From contig JBGAGY010000003.1 in assembly GCA_044226485.1 (NCBI GenBank), positions 434,001 to 498,000 on the forward strand: a stretch of DNA of 64,000 nucleotides, in the 5' to 3' direction. Made by a program: the position numbers and the translations under genes. Of the stretch, positions 51,625-61,015 are shown one piece after another (the stretch's first letter is position 1; every line of letters begins with the position of its first letter). The notes beneath the pieces are model-generated. The model had not been told where the DNA came from and ran no database searches. It was given only the letters and a program-made list of their open reading frames with translations. This stretch comes from UBA6663 sp044226485. GTDB taxonomy: Bacteria; Chloroflexota; Anaerolineae; Anaerolineales; UBA6663.

Positions 51625-52733
51625 AACGTCTGGGCATTGTCGGCGGCGGCCAACTCGGCCGGATGTTGGCGCTTGCGGCGGCGCCGTTGGGCGTCAACTG
51701 CCGCGTATTGGAACCGGCCGGCGATCCGTCAGCGGCCGTGGCAGCGCAGGTCGTGCCGCTCGGTTACGCTGACCCTGCGGGGCTCGAACGCCTGGCCGGC
51801 GGGATCGACGTGGTGACGTTCGAGTTCGAGAACGTCCCGGCCGAGTCGGTTGCATGGCTCAGCGCACACGTGCCTGTGTATCCCAGCGCGGCGGCCCTTG
51901 CCACCGCTCAAGATCGCGCAGCGGAGAAAGCCCTGTTCGCCCGGCTCGACATCCCGATCCCGCCCATGCGCCCCGTCTCGACTGAGGCTGAGCTTCACGC
52001 AGCGGTGGTCGAGATCGGTTTGCCGGCCGTGCTCAAGACTCGGCGCCTCGGCTACGACGGCAAAGGTCAGGCCGTCCTGCGCTCAGTTGCCGACCTCTCG
52101 ACGGCCTGGGCCGCCATCGACGGGGCCCCGGCGATCGTTGAGGCCTTTGTGGCGTTCGATCGCGAGTTGTCGATCCTGGCCGTGCGCGGCCGCGACGGTG
52201 GTGTGGCGTTCTACCCCCTCACCGAGAATCATCATCGCGACGGCATCTTGCGCCTGTCGCTGGCGCCGGCGCCCCGCTGGTCGGCCGAGCTGCAGAGCCA
52301 GGCCGAGGCGCTTGCGCGCAAGGTCCTCGATGCGCTCGAGTACGTCGGCGTGCTGGCGATCGAACTCTTTCAGGTCGGCGACCTCCTCATGGCGAACGAG
52401 ATGGCACCGCGTGTCCACAATTCCGGCCATTGGACCCAGGACGGCGCAGTCACAAGTCAGTTCGAGAACCACGTGCGGGCCGTGCTGGGTTGGCCGCTCG
52501 GCGACACCGCGGCGCGCGGCGCGTGTGCCATGATCAACCTGATCGGAAGTGTGCCGCCCCAACGCGAGATGTTGCGTGTGCCCGGGGCGCATCTTCATCT
52601 ATACGACAAAGCTCCGCGCCCGGGCCGCAAGCTCGGGCACGTCAACGTCTGCGCCGCTGACGAGGCTGAACGCCTTGCGCTCGTGGCACGCATCGAGGCC
52701 CTGATCCATCCGACCCCGACGGAGGAAGAATGA
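51621..52733 (+). CDS. purK: N5-carboxyaminoimidazole ribonucleotide synthase
   Basis: 370 residues from GTG 51621. ATP-grasp enzyme: GIVGGGQLGRMLALAA, VVTFEFENVP, TRRLGYDGKGQAVLR and the metal-site region ELFQVGDLLMANEMAPRVHNSGHWT. It adds bicarbonate to AIR using ATP, feeding PurE. The GTGA overlap with purE and a four-base overlap with purF imply coupled translation. Confidence 0.95.
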   Translation: MKRLGIVGGGQLGRMLALAAAPLGVNCRVLEPAGDPSAAVAAQVVPLGYADPAGLERLAGGIDVVTFEFENVPAESVAWLSAHVPVYPSAAALATAQDRAAEKALFARLDIPIPPMRPVSTEAELHAAVVEIGLPAVLKTRRLGYDGKGQAVLRSVADLSTAWAAIDGAPAIVEAFVAFDRELSILAVRGRDGGVAFYPLTENHHRDGILRLSLAPAPRWSAELQSQAEALARKVLDALEYVGVLAIELFQVGDLLMANEMAPRVHNSGHWTQDGAVTSQFENHVRAVLGWPLGDTAARGACAMINLIGSVPPQREMLRVPGAHLHLYDKAPRPGRKLGHVNVCAADEAERLALVARIEALIHPTPTEEE

Positions 52734-54136
52734 CCGATCATCCCCAACATGAATGCGGCGTGCTTGGCATCTACGCACCAAACGAAGACGTCGCTCGCAT
52801 GGCGTTCTTCGGGCTGTATGCCCTGCAACACCGAGGGCAGGAGGCCGCTGGCCTGGCCGTCAGCGACGGCCACGCGATCCGGCTGCACAAAGACGTGGGC
52901 CTGGTGGCGCAGGTGTTCACGCCGACCAACCTGGCGCCGATGACCGGCAAGTTCGCGATCGGGCACACGCGCTACTCGACGACGGGTTCGTCGAATGCGC
53001 GCAACGCGCAGCCGTACGTCATCGAGACGATCCACGGCCCGGTCGGGCTGGCGCACAACGGCAATCTGCTCAACACGTCTGAGCTGCGTCGCGGATTGCT
53101 CGCTCGAGGCATAGGGCTGCAGGCGGGCTCCGACAGCGAAGTCATGATCATGATGCTGGCGGGCGCTCAGGGCGACAGCTGGGTCGATCGCATCCAGGAC
53201 ACGATGCCAAAGTGGCGCGGCGCCTACTGCCTCGCGATCCTGACCAACGACGGCGTCTACGCTGTGCGCGACCCGTGGGGTTTCCACCCGCTCAGCATCG
53301 GGCGGCTGCCCAACGGCGGCCACGTCGTGGCCAGCGAGACCGGCGCGCTGCACACCCTCGGCTGCCAGGCGATCCGCGAGGTCAAGCCCGGCGAAATCGT
53401 GGCGCTCACCGACAGCGCCCTGCGCGTGCGGCAGGCGCTGCCGGCCGAGAAGCAGCTCGCGCGCTGCACGTTCGAACACATCTACTTCTCGCGGCCCGAC
53501 AGCTTTTGGGATGGGCTCAGCACGCACCAGGTGCGCCAGCGGCTCGGCGAAGAGCTTGCGCGCGAAGCGCCGGCCGACGCCGACGTCGTCATCCCGGTGC
53601 CCGACTCGGCCACACCGGCTGCCATCGGCTATTCGCGGATCAGCGGACTGCCCACCAACGACGGCTTCATCAAGAATCGCTACATCGGCCGGACCTTCAT
53701 CCAGCCGACCGATTCGCTGCGCAAGCAGGGCGTCGCGCTCAAATTCCTGGCGCTCGAAGAGAATCTGCGCGGGCAACGCGTGGTCGTGATCGACGACAGC
53801 ATCGTCCGCGGCACGACCTCGGGGCCGTTGGTGCGGCTGTTACGCGAGGCCGGCGCGCGCGAGGTGCACATGCGCATCACCTGTCCGCCGATCGCGCACC
53901 CGTGCTTTATGGGCGTCGACATGGGCACGTACGACGAACTGATCGCCCATCGGCTGACGATCGACGAGATCCGCGATCACATCGACTGCGACAGCCTGCA
54001 CTATCTGTCGATCAACGGCATGATGGCTGCGCTCGGCCGGACGGGCGGTTATTGCAACGCCTGCTTCACAGGCGTCTATCCGCTCGAGGTAGATCCGTCG
54101 CAAACGAAGACGGGGTTCGAGCGATCGATCGCTTGA
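52730..54136 (+). CDS. purF: Amidophosphoribosyltransferase
   Basis: 468 residues. An eight-residue propeptide ends before Cys9 (ECGVLGIY), the glutaminase nucleophile. PRPP site VVVIDDSIVRGTTS. It is the iron-sulfur type: candidate ligands are Cys in RCTFEHIYFSRP, ITCPPIAHP and YCNACF, as in Bacillus. It starts purine synthesis from PRPP and glutamine. The stop overlaps a possible early purD start. Confidence 0.96.
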   Translation: MTDHPQHECGVLGIYAPNEDVARMAFFGLYALQHRGQEAAGLAVSDGHAIRLHKDVGLVAQVFTPTNLAPMTGKFAIGHTRYSTTGSSNARNAQPYVIETIHGPVGLAHNGNLLNTSELRRGLLARGIGLQAGSDSEVMIMMLAGAQGDSWVDRIQDTMPKWRGAYCLAILTNDGVYAVRDPWGFHPLSIGRLPNGGHVVASETGALHTLGCQAIREVKPGEIVALTDSALRVRQALPAEKQLARCTFEHIYFSRPDSFWDGLSTHQVRQRLGEELAREAPADADVVIPVPDSATPAAIGYSRISGLPTNDGFIKNRYIGRTFIQPTDSLRKQGVALKFLALEENLRGQRVVVIDDSIVRGTTSGPLVRLLREAGAREVHMRITCPPIAHPCFMGVDMGTYDELIAHRLTIDEIRDHIDCDSLHYLSINGMMAALGRTGGYCNACFTGVYPLEVDPSQTKTGFERSIA

Positions 54137-54159
54137 TGGCGGTTGGGGGCCGCACGAAC

Positions 54160-55440
54160 ATGAACATCCTTCTCATCGGTTCGGGGGGCCGCGAGCACGC
54201 GCTCGCCTGGAAGTTGAGTGCCTCTCCGAAGCTCGGGCATCTGTGGGTCGCGCCCGGCAACGCGGGCACGGCGCGCCTCGGCCCGAACGTCGTCAACGTG
54301 GCTATCGGCGCCGAGGATGTGAAGGCGCTGGTCGCGTTTGCGGCGGAGAAGCGCGTCGATCTGGTGGTCGTCGGGCCCGAGGCGCCGCTGGCCGCTGGCC
54401 TGGCGGACGCGTTGCGCACCGCTGGCGTGGCGGTCTTTGGCCCGAACCAGGCCGCCGCCGAAATCGAGAGCAGCAAGGCCTTCAGCAAAGACTTCATGGC
54501 CCGCCATGGCATCCCGACCGCGCGCTACGGCGTGTTCCGGAGCCACGACGACGCGCTGAAATACCTCCTCGGCATCGACCACCCGGTCGTGATCAAGGCC
54601 TCGGGCCTCGCGGCCGGCAAGGGCGTGATCGTGCCAGACTGCGCGGACGACGCCGAGGCCGCGCTGCGCCAGATCATGCTCGATCGCGAGTTCGGCTCGG
54701 CCGGCGACGAGGTCGTGATCGAGGAACGGCTGACCGGCCCCGAGGTTTCGGTATTGGCCTTCAGCGACGGCGAGACCGTGCGCGTCATGCCGCCGGCGCA
54801 AGACCACAAGCGGGTCGGCGACGGCGATACGGGCCTCAACACCGGCGGCATGGGGGCCTACGCCCCAGCCCCGATCGCGACGAGCGCCTTCCTCGAGGAC
54901 GTCTCGCACAACGTCCTGCAACGCGCCGTCGACGGCATGCGCGAGGAGGGCCGCCGGTTCGTCGGCGTGCTCTACGCGGGCCTGATGCTGACACCCGACG
55001 GCCCGCGTGTGCTCGAGTACAACGCGCGCTTCGGCGACCCAGAGACTCAGGTCATCCTGCCGCTGCTCGAGACCGATCTGGTCGACGTCCTCGACGCCTG
55101 CGCCAACGGACGCCTCGGTGAGATCGACCTCGTCTGGAGATCCGGCGCCGCAGCCTGCGTCGTCATGGCCTCTGAGGGCTATCCGGGTGCCTATCCAAAA
55201 GGTCGCCCGGTCACGGGGCTCGACAGCGAATTCGACGCTGCCTACGTGTTCCATGCCGGCACCGCCGAACGCGAGGGCCAGGTGGTGACCGCTGGTGGGC
55301 GCGTCCTGGCCGTCAGCGGTTGGGGCGCCGACATCGCCGCCGCCCTCGCCCGGGCGTACGCCGCGGTATCCGGTGTCTCATTCGAAGGCGCGCACTTCCG
55401 GCACGACATCGGGTGGAGAGCGCTGCAGACGGGCGATTGA
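54160..55440 (+). CDS. purD: Phosphoribosylamine-glycine ligase
   Basis: 426 residues from ATG 54160, matching the family start MNILLIGSGGREHAL; ATG 54136, which overlaps the purF stop, would add eight residues. ATP-grasp motifs: HPVVIKASGLAAGKGVIV, EERLTGPEVSVLAFSDG, QDHKRVGDGDTGLNTGGMGAYAP, EYNARFGDPETQ. It makes glycinamide ribonucleotide. It is last in the first purine transcription unit. Confidence 0.95.
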   Translation: MNILLIGSGGREHALAWKLSASPKLGHLWVAPGNAGTARLGPNVVNVAIGAEDVKALVAFAAEKRVDLVVVGPEAPLAAGLADALRTAGVAVFGPNQAAAEIESSKAFSKDFMARHGIPTARYGVFRSHDDALKYLLGIDHPVVIKASGLAAGKGVIVPDCADDAEAALRQIMLDREFGSAGDEVVIEERLTGPEVSVLAFSDGETVRVMPPAQDHKRVGDGDTGLNTGGMGAYAPAPIATSAFLEDVSHNVLQRAVDGMREEGRRFVGVLYAGLMLTPDGPRVLEYNARFGDPETQVILPLLETDLVDVLDACANGRLGEIDLVWRSGAAACVVMASEGYPGAYPKGRPVTGLDSEFDAAYVFHAGTAEREGQVVTAGGRVLAVSGWGADIAAALARAYAAVSGVSFEGAHFRHDIGWRALQTGD

Positions 55441-55528
55441 CGAACACCGTACGGCGCGGCTTGTAGGGCTGTTCAACCTTGGTCGGTCGTCAATCGCTGG
55501 TGTGTGAGTCAGTTTGCCGGGCCGATTC

Positions 55529-55537
55529 TGAGATAAT
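55529..55537 (+). promoter_or_regulatory. Extended -10 promoter of the C11 peptidase gene, leaderless type
   Basis: TGAGATAAT is an extended -10 box; the ATG (55546) is eight bases downstream. No -35 is needed for this promoter class and none is clear. Confidence 0.55.
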
Positions 55538-55545
55538 GCTTTTCT

Positions 55546-57780
55546 ATGGACCTCATGCGTAAAACCCTGCCTGTCATGTTGATCGCCAGCCTGTCGTTGA
55601 GCGCCTGCGTCATAGATGAGGCGTCGTTGCGCGAGTTCGAGAGCCAGCTGGCCACCGAGCAATCCATCGCGGCCACTCAGGATGCGGCCGGCAACGCCGT
55701 CGACGGGCCCGTCGCGACGCGCACACCTCGGCCGACGCGGGTGCCCGCGGCTCAACCCTCCGGCGATGTTGGCGGCGGCACCTGGACGGTCATGCTCTAT
55801 CAGGACGGCGATGACGAAGTGCTCGAGGAAGACATCTTCCTTGACCTCAACGAGGCCGAAGCGATCGGGTCATCAGATCGAGTCACTGTGGTGTCTCAGA
55901 TCGATCGCTATGCGGGCGGCTTCCGCGGCGACGGCAACTGGTCGACGACACGGCGCTACACTCTGCAGGCCGACAACGACCTTGGCGCGCTCAACTCGCC
56001 GTTCGATGACATCGGCGAAGCCAACATGGCCGACGGCGACACGCTAGTCGATTTCGTCGCCTGGGCGGTGCAGAACCATCCTGCCGACCACTATGCCCTG
56101 ATCCTGTCGGACCATGGCATGGGCTGGCCGGGCGGCTGGTCGGATCCCTCCGCCCGAGGTGTCGGGGCCGACGACGTGGCGATTGCGCGCAGCTTCGGGG
56201 ACCTGCTCTACCTCATGGAGCTCGATCGCGCTCTGGGCCGGATCCAGAACGAGGTCGGGATCCAGCAGCTCGATTTCCTCGGTTTCGACGCCTGCCTGAT
56301 GGCCCATCTTGAGGTGTTTGCGGCGGTACAGCCGTATGCGCGCTACGCTGTCGCGTCTCAGGAAGTCGAGCCTGGCATCGGCTGGCCGTATGCGGCCATC
56401 CTTGGCGAACTCGAGCAGAACGAATCGGCAACGGGCGCCGACCTGGCCCGCTCGGTGGTCGATAACTACATCGTCAACGACCTGCGCATCCGCGACGACG
56501 GCCTGCGCCAGGACTACCTCAACGGCCGGCTGGCCAGCGCCAACGCTGTGGCCGACGCCACAGGCAAGTCGGCCACGATGACGGCCGTCGACCTGACACA
56601 GCTGCCGGCCGTCATGAGCCAGCTCGACTCGTTCGCGCAAGTGCTCAACAAACAGGCGCCGCGGACCGTGGCGCGGGCGCGCACGTATGCCCAGCCCTTC
56701 ACCAGCATCTTCGGCGAACAGGTCGCGCCGAGCTACATTGACCTCGCCCACTTCGCGGCGCTTGCCGCGCAAGAGTCAGGCGACCCGTCGGTGGTCGAGG
56801 CGGCTCGCGGCTTGCTCGACTCGCTGAGCACCGCCATCCTGAGCGAGCGCTCCGGACCCGAACGACCGGGCGCCTACGGCATCTCGATCTACTTCCCGAA
56901 TTCGGATCTCTACCGCACCGACGTCGGCGGGCCGAACTCGTATGCTTCCATCGCATCGCGGTTTGCCGCCACATCACTGTGGGACGACTTTTTGTACGCG
57001 TTCTACACCGGCGGTGAACTGCCGCAACGCAGCCAGCCGGTGGTCAACGTGGATCCTGCGCAGCTGGTGGCTCCAGCGGCCGGCAACCTGACGATGGCGC
57101 CAATTCAAGTGTCTGCCACGACCACGACCGCCGATCGTCCCATCGACTTCTCGACGCAGATCACGGGCGACAACCTGGGCTACATCTACCTGTTCGTCGG
57201 GTACTACGACACGTCGCGCAACGCGATCCTGTTCGCCGATCAGGACTTCGTCGAGTCGCCGACGTCGCGCCAGGTCAACGGCGTCGCGTATCCCGACTGG
57301 GGACCCAGCCCCGTGTCGCTCGACTTCACCTGGGAGCCGTCGATCTACGTCATCTCGGACGGTACCCAGCAGACGTTCGCGTTGCTCAATCCCGAGACGT
57401 ACGGCGCCAAGGTCTCCGAGGCAACCTACTCCACCGACGGCATCTACACCTTCCAGAGCGGCGAGACGCGCTCAGCACGGTTGATCTGGGACTCCGAAGG
57501 TTACCTGCGCGTGATCTACGGCTTCACTAACTCAGACTTCACTGGCGCGCCCAGCGAGATCACGCCCGAGGTCGGCGACACCTTCACGATCCTCGACCTC
57601 TGGTATGACATCGCCACGCAGGACTACAGCTATGAAAACGGCGACACGCTGACCTTCGGCAACGAACCCTGGATCTACTCCGCCGTTCCCGCGCCGGCCG
57701 GCACTTACAATGTCGGCTTCATCGCCGAGGACCTTGACGGGAACTATTCAGAGCAATACGTGGACATCGAGATCCAGTAG
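55546..57780 (+). CDS. Clostripain-family (C11) cysteine peptidase lipoprotein
   Basis: 744 residues. Lipoprotein signal ends LSLSAC; a Thr/Pro/Arg-rich linker follows. The C11 domain (about 75-480) has catalytic His in LILSDHGMGW and Cys in DFLGFDACLMAHLEV. Clostripains cut after Arg or Lys; the C-terminal about 250 residues are beta-rich and may bind substrate. It is anchored outside the cell. It lies between purD and purM but has its own promoter-like sequence and no link to purines. Confidence 0.9.
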   Translation: MDLMRKTLPVMLIASLSLSACVIDEASLREFESQLATEQSIAATQDAAGNAVDGPVATRTPRPTRVPAAQPSGDVGGGTWTVMLYQDGDDEVLEEDIFLDLNEAEAIGSSDRVTVVSQIDRYAGGFRGDGNWSTTRRYTLQADNDLGALNSPFDDIGEANMADGDTLVDFVAWAVQNHPADHYALILSDHGMGWPGGWSDPSARGVGADDVAIARSFGDLLYLMELDRALGRIQNEVGIQQLDFLGFDACLMAHLEVFAAVQPYARYAVASQEVEPGIGWPYAAILGELEQNESATGADLARSVVDNYIVNDLRIRDDGLRQDYLNGRLASANAVADATGKSATMTAVDLTQLPAVMSQLDSFAQVLNKQAPRTVARARTYAQPFTSIFGEQVAPSYIDLAHFAALAAQESGDPSVVEAARGLLDSLSTAILSERSGPERPGAYGISIYFPNSDLYRTDVGGPNSYASIASRFAATSLWDDFLYAFYTGGELPQRSQPVVNVDPAQLVAPAAGNLTMAPIQVSATTTTADRPIDFSTQITGDNLGYIYLFVGYYDTSRNAILFADQDFVESPTSRQVNGVAYPDWGPSPVSLDFTWEPSIYVISDGTQQTFALLNPETYGAKVSEATYSTDGIYTFQSGETRSARLIWDSEGYLRVIYGFTNSDFTGAPSEITPEVGDTFTILDLWYDIATQDYSYENGDTLTFGNEPWIYSAVPAPAGTYNVGFIAEDLDGNYSEQYVDIEIQ

Positions 57781-57811
57781 TTGACAACGAATCCAGGACA
57801 AGATGTGGCCT

Positions 57812-57839
57812 CGGCGCCTCTATTCGCATGAAGGCGCCG
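57812..57839. terminator. Hairpin after the C11 peptidase gene
   Basis: CGGCGCCT (57812-57819) pairs perfectly with AGGCGCCG (57832-57839). It lies 32 bases after the stop, with no T-tract. It may end the peptidase transcript. The rest of the gap to purM shows nothing. Confidence 0.4.
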
Positions 57840-57942
57840 ACCACGCCGTCGAGACAGGACGCCGACAGAGCGCGAAGTATCTCCAATCAGTCGTGCGACC
57901 AACGTGGGTCGACGCGCGGTTGATCGAGACCAGGGTTATGCC

Positions 57943-59001
57943 ATGACTTTTCCTACAGGAGACCTGAAGAGGGATCCCGTCTCAGCCTACGCCGAAGCCG
58001 GTGTCTCGATCGACGCCGGCAACCGGGCTGTCGACTTGATGAAGGATGCCGTGCGCGCCACGTACGGTCCAGAAGTATTGGCCGGCATCGGCGCGTTCGG
58101 CGGCCTCTACGACGCTGGAACGCTCAAAGCCATGCGCCGGCCAGTGCTTGTCGCCTCGACCGACGGAGTCGGAACCAAGGTCAAACTCGCCGCTCAAGTC
58201 GGCCGCTACGACGGCATCGGCCACGACCTCGTCAACCACTGCATCAACGACATCCTTGTGCAGGGTGCCCGTCCGCTGTTCTTCATGGACTATGTGGCCA
58301 CGGCGAAACTCGATCCCGACATGATCGCGGCCGTCGTGCGCGGCCTGGCCGCGGCGTGTTCGGCGGCGGGCATTGCGCTGCTCGGCGGTGAAACGGCAGA
58401 GATGCCAGGTGTGTACGCGCCGGGCGAGTTCGACGTGGCCGGCACGATCGTTGGGGCGCTCGAACGCGACGCCATTCTGCCTCGCCCGACGCTCGTGGAC
58501 GGCGACGTGCTCGTCGGCCTGGCATCATCGGGCCCACACACCAATGGCTTCTCGCTCATCCGTCGCATCCTGGCAGACGCCGATCTCATGGCTCCGTTGC
58601 CGGAGCTTGGCGGCCGGAGCCTGGCCGACGCGACGCTCGCGCCGCATCGATCCTATTTGCCGGTCGTAGGCCCCATCCTGGCCGGCGACGGTCACCCGAT
58701 CAAGGCGCTCGCTCACCTGACGGGCGGCGGCCTGATCGAAAACCTGCCGCGTGTGTTACCCGAGGGTCTCGGCGCGATCGTGCAGCGCGGCACCTGGCCG
58801 ACGTTGCCGATCTTCGATTTGCTCCAGCGCCGCGGCGAAGTCGATCCGCTGGAGATGCTGCGGGTCTTCAACTGCGGCATCGGCCTCGTCATCGTGTGCG
58901 CCGCCGGCGACGTCGATGCACTCGTACAAGCCCTGCCCGAAGACGCTTTCGTGATCGGCCGCCTCGCAGCCGGTGGGCGGGGCGTGACGGTGGTGGACTG
59001 A
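57943..59001 (+). CDS. purM: Phosphoribosylformylglycinamidine cyclo-ligase
   Basis: 352 residues from ATG 57943. Motifs: DPVSAYAEAGVSIDAGNRAVDLMKDAV, ASTDGVGTKVKLA, HDLVNHCINDILVQGARPLFFMDYVA, LLGGETAEMPGVY, HLTGGGLIENLPRVLPEGLGA. It closes the imidazole ring to give AIR. It is followed after one base by purN. Confidence 0.95.
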   Translation: MTFPTGDLKRDPVSAYAEAGVSIDAGNRAVDLMKDAVRATYGPEVLAGIGAFGGLYDAGTLKAMRRPVLVASTDGVGTKVKLAAQVGRYDGIGHDLVNHCINDILVQGARPLFFMDYVATAKLDPDMIAAVVRGLAAACSAAGIALLGGETAEMPGVYAPGEFDVAGTIVGALERDAILPRPTLVDGDVLVGLASSGPHTNGFSLIRRILADADLMAPLPELGGRSLADATLAPHRSYLPVVGPILAGDGHPIKALAHLTGGGLIENLPRVLPEGLGAIVQRGTWPTLPIFDLLQRRGEVDPLEMLRVFNCGIGLVIVCAAGDVDALVQALPEDAFVIGRLAAGGRGVTVVD

Positions 59002-59002
59002 T

Positions 59003-59581
59003 ATGACCCGTCGATTGGTCGTCCTCGTGTCGGGCAACGGCAGCAACCTCCAGGCGATCCTCGATGCCTGCGGCGGCGAGCTCAACGCCCAGGTGGCGGC
59101 CGTCGTCTCCAACAAACGCGACGCATACGGGCTGGAGCGAGCGCGCCAGGCGGGCGTTCCCGCGATCGCGCGCCCACGGCCGCTCAGCCAGCCGCGCGAC
59201 CAATACGACGCCGAACTGGCGGATCTTGTCGCCTCGTACGAGCCCGATTTCGTCGTCCTGGCGGGCTGGATGCGCGTCCTGAGCAATGCCTTTCTGATGC
59301 GCTTCCCGGGGCAGGTCGTCAACCTGCACCCCGCCCTGCCCGGCTGCTTTCCAGGCACCGACGCGATCGCGCGCGCGTTCGACGAACACCGCGCCAACGG
59401 ACTACGTGAAACAGGCGTGATGGTACACTTTGTGCCGGATGAGGGCGTCGATTCGGGGCCACTCATCGTCGTCGAGCGCGTCCCGATCCTGCCTGACGAT
59501 TCGCTCGACACCCTGACGGCACGCATGCACGCCGTCGAACATCGCCTCCTTGTCGCGGCACTGAAATTGCTGACGCGCTGA
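59003..59581 (+). CDS. purN: Phosphoribosylglycinamide formyltransferase
   Basis: 192 residues. LVSGNGSNLQAILDA at the N-terminus, catalytic Asn-x-His in VVNLHPALPGCFPGTDAI, and the Asp in VPDEGVDSGPLI. It uses 10-formyl-tetrahydrofolate. The loop reads LHPALPG rather than the common IHPSLLP, a change seen in some branches. It is coupled to purM. Confidence 0.94.
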   Translation: MTRRLVVLVSGNGSNLQAILDACGGELNAQVAAVVSNKRDAYGLERARQAGVPAIARPRPLSQPRDQYDAELADLVASYEPDFVVLAGWMRVLSNAFLMRFPGQVVNLHPALPGCFPGTDAIARAFDEHRANGLRETGVMVHFVPDEGVDSGPLIVVERVPILPDDSLDTLTARMHAVEHRLLVAALKLLTR

Positions 59582-59584
59582 CAT

Positions 59585-60928
59585 ATGCTGACACCTATCT
59601 ACGTCATCGGCCACCTCAATCCCGACACCGACGCCATCGCCTCAGCCATGGGTTATGCCTGGCTCCTGCGTGAGCGCGACGGCGCCAACGCCATCGCTGC
59701 CCGCGCCGGATCGGTCAACCCGCAGACGGCCTGGGTGCTCAAGACGGTGGGCCTTGAGCCGCCGGCGCTCCTGGCCGACGCGTCGCCGCGGTTCGAGCGC
59801 ATCGCGCGGACTCTGCCGCCGATCCTGCCCGAGCGGCCGCTGCGCGAGGCCTGGGCGGTGGCGGCCGACAGCCGCAGCGCGCCTATCGTGAACGCTGATG
59901 GCAAGCCGCTGGGCCTGGTAACCGGTTCGAGCGTGTTCCAGTTCCTATCGCGGCAGATGGACGCCCGGGTCGATCTTGACTCGGTCTCGGTGGCGCGCCT
60001 GCTGTCGGTGGCGGCGCGGGATGCCCTCGACACTGCAGTGCCGACCTTCAGCCGTTCGATGCGCGTGCGCGACGGCCGCAGCCGCGTACTGCGCGAAGAG
60101 CGTGACGACTTCATCGTCGTCGAAGATGACGGTCGCTACTTCGGCATCTGCCGCTCGCCCGACGTGCTCAATCCGCCCCGGCTGCAGATCGTGCTCGTGG
60201 ATCACAACGAGCCGGGCCAGGCGCTCGGCGCGCTGGATGAGGCCGATCTGCTCGAGGTGCTCGACCACCATCGGCTGGGGAATCCAAACACGATCCGGCC
60301 GATCCCGTTCACTGTCGAGCCTGTCGGCAGCACATCGACGCTCGTCGCTGAACGCATCCTGGCCGCCGGCCTGACCCCGCCGCGCACGATCGCTGCCGTG
60401 TTGCTCGCCGGCGTCTGCTCAGACACGCTCGTCCTGCGCTCGCCGACCACGACCGATCGCGATCGTCGGGCCGCTGAACGACTCGCCGCAACGGCCTTTG
60501 ATGGCAAGGTCTCCGATCTGCAGTACGAAGGTGTCACGGACTTCGGTCAGGCGGTGCTGGCGGCCGGCGCCGCCCTCGCCAACCGCGACATCGATTCGAT
60601 CTTGAGCGCGGACTTCAAACTCTACGAAGCCCGCGACATGAAGTTCGGCGTCGCACAGGTCGAGGTCGCCAACCTCGAAGAACTCAACAGCCGGTTGCCC
60701 GAGATCGCCAGCGGCCTCGAGAAGTCCTGCGCGGCGCGCGGCCTTGGCCTGATGATCCTGATGGTCACTGATGTCGTCGACGGCGGCAGCCGTCTCGTAC
60801 TGGCCGGCCAGGTGGAGCGACTGAACGATCTTCCCTATCGACGGCTGCCCGATGGGACGCTTGACGCGCCCGAGCTGGTCAGCCGCAAGAAGCAACTGCT
60901 GCCGGTGTTGTTGGCGTTGTTGGAATAG
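59585..60928 (+). CDS. ppaC: Manganese-dependent (family II) inorganic pyrophosphatase with CBS insert
   Basis: 447 residues. DHH-family metal motifs: GHLNPDTDAI (His10, Asp14, Asp16), VLVDHNE, EVLDHHR, CSDTLVLRSPT; C-terminal DHHA2 SRKKQLLP. The stretch about 70-195 between the first and second motifs is a CBS-domain insert, which in relatives binds adenine nucleotides and controls activity. It splits pyrophosphate made by many biosynthetic steps, PurF among them. It starts three bases after purN. Confidence 0.93.
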   Translation: MLTPIYVIGHLNPDTDAIASAMGYAWLLRERDGANAIAARAGSVNPQTAWVLKTVGLEPPALLADASPRFERIARTLPPILPERPLREAWAVAADSRSAPIVNADGKPLGLVTGSSVFQFLSRQMDARVDLDSVSVARLLSVAARDALDTAVPTFSRSMRVRDGRSRVLREERDDFIVVEDDGRYFGICRSPDVLNPPRLQIVLVDHNEPGQALGALDEADLLEVLDHHRLGNPNTIRPIPFTVEPVGSTSTLVAERILAAGLTPPRTIAAVLLAGVCSDTLVLRSPTTTDRDRRAAERLAATAFDGKVSDLQYEGVTDFGQAVLAAGAALANRDIDSILSADFKLYEARDMKFGVAQVEVANLEELNSRLPEIASGLEKSCAARGLGLMILMVTDVVDGGSRLVLAGQVERLNDLPYRRLPDGTLDAPELVSRKKQLLPVLLALLE

Positions 60929-60956
60929 CATCACCGCGAGATTGGGGTTGAACGAA

Positions 60957-60999
60957 AAGGCGGGGCATGGCGCTGATGATTAGCGCCATGCCCCGCCTT
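60957..60999. terminator. 18-bp perfect hairpin after the pyrophosphatase gene
   Basis: AAGGCGGGGCATGGCGCT (60957-60974) pairs perfectly with 60982-60999 across a 7-base loop. It separates convergent genes and probably ends both transcripts, although no long T-tract follows. Confidence 0.75.
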
Positions 61000-61015
61000 C
61001 GCATAAAGGTCGGTG

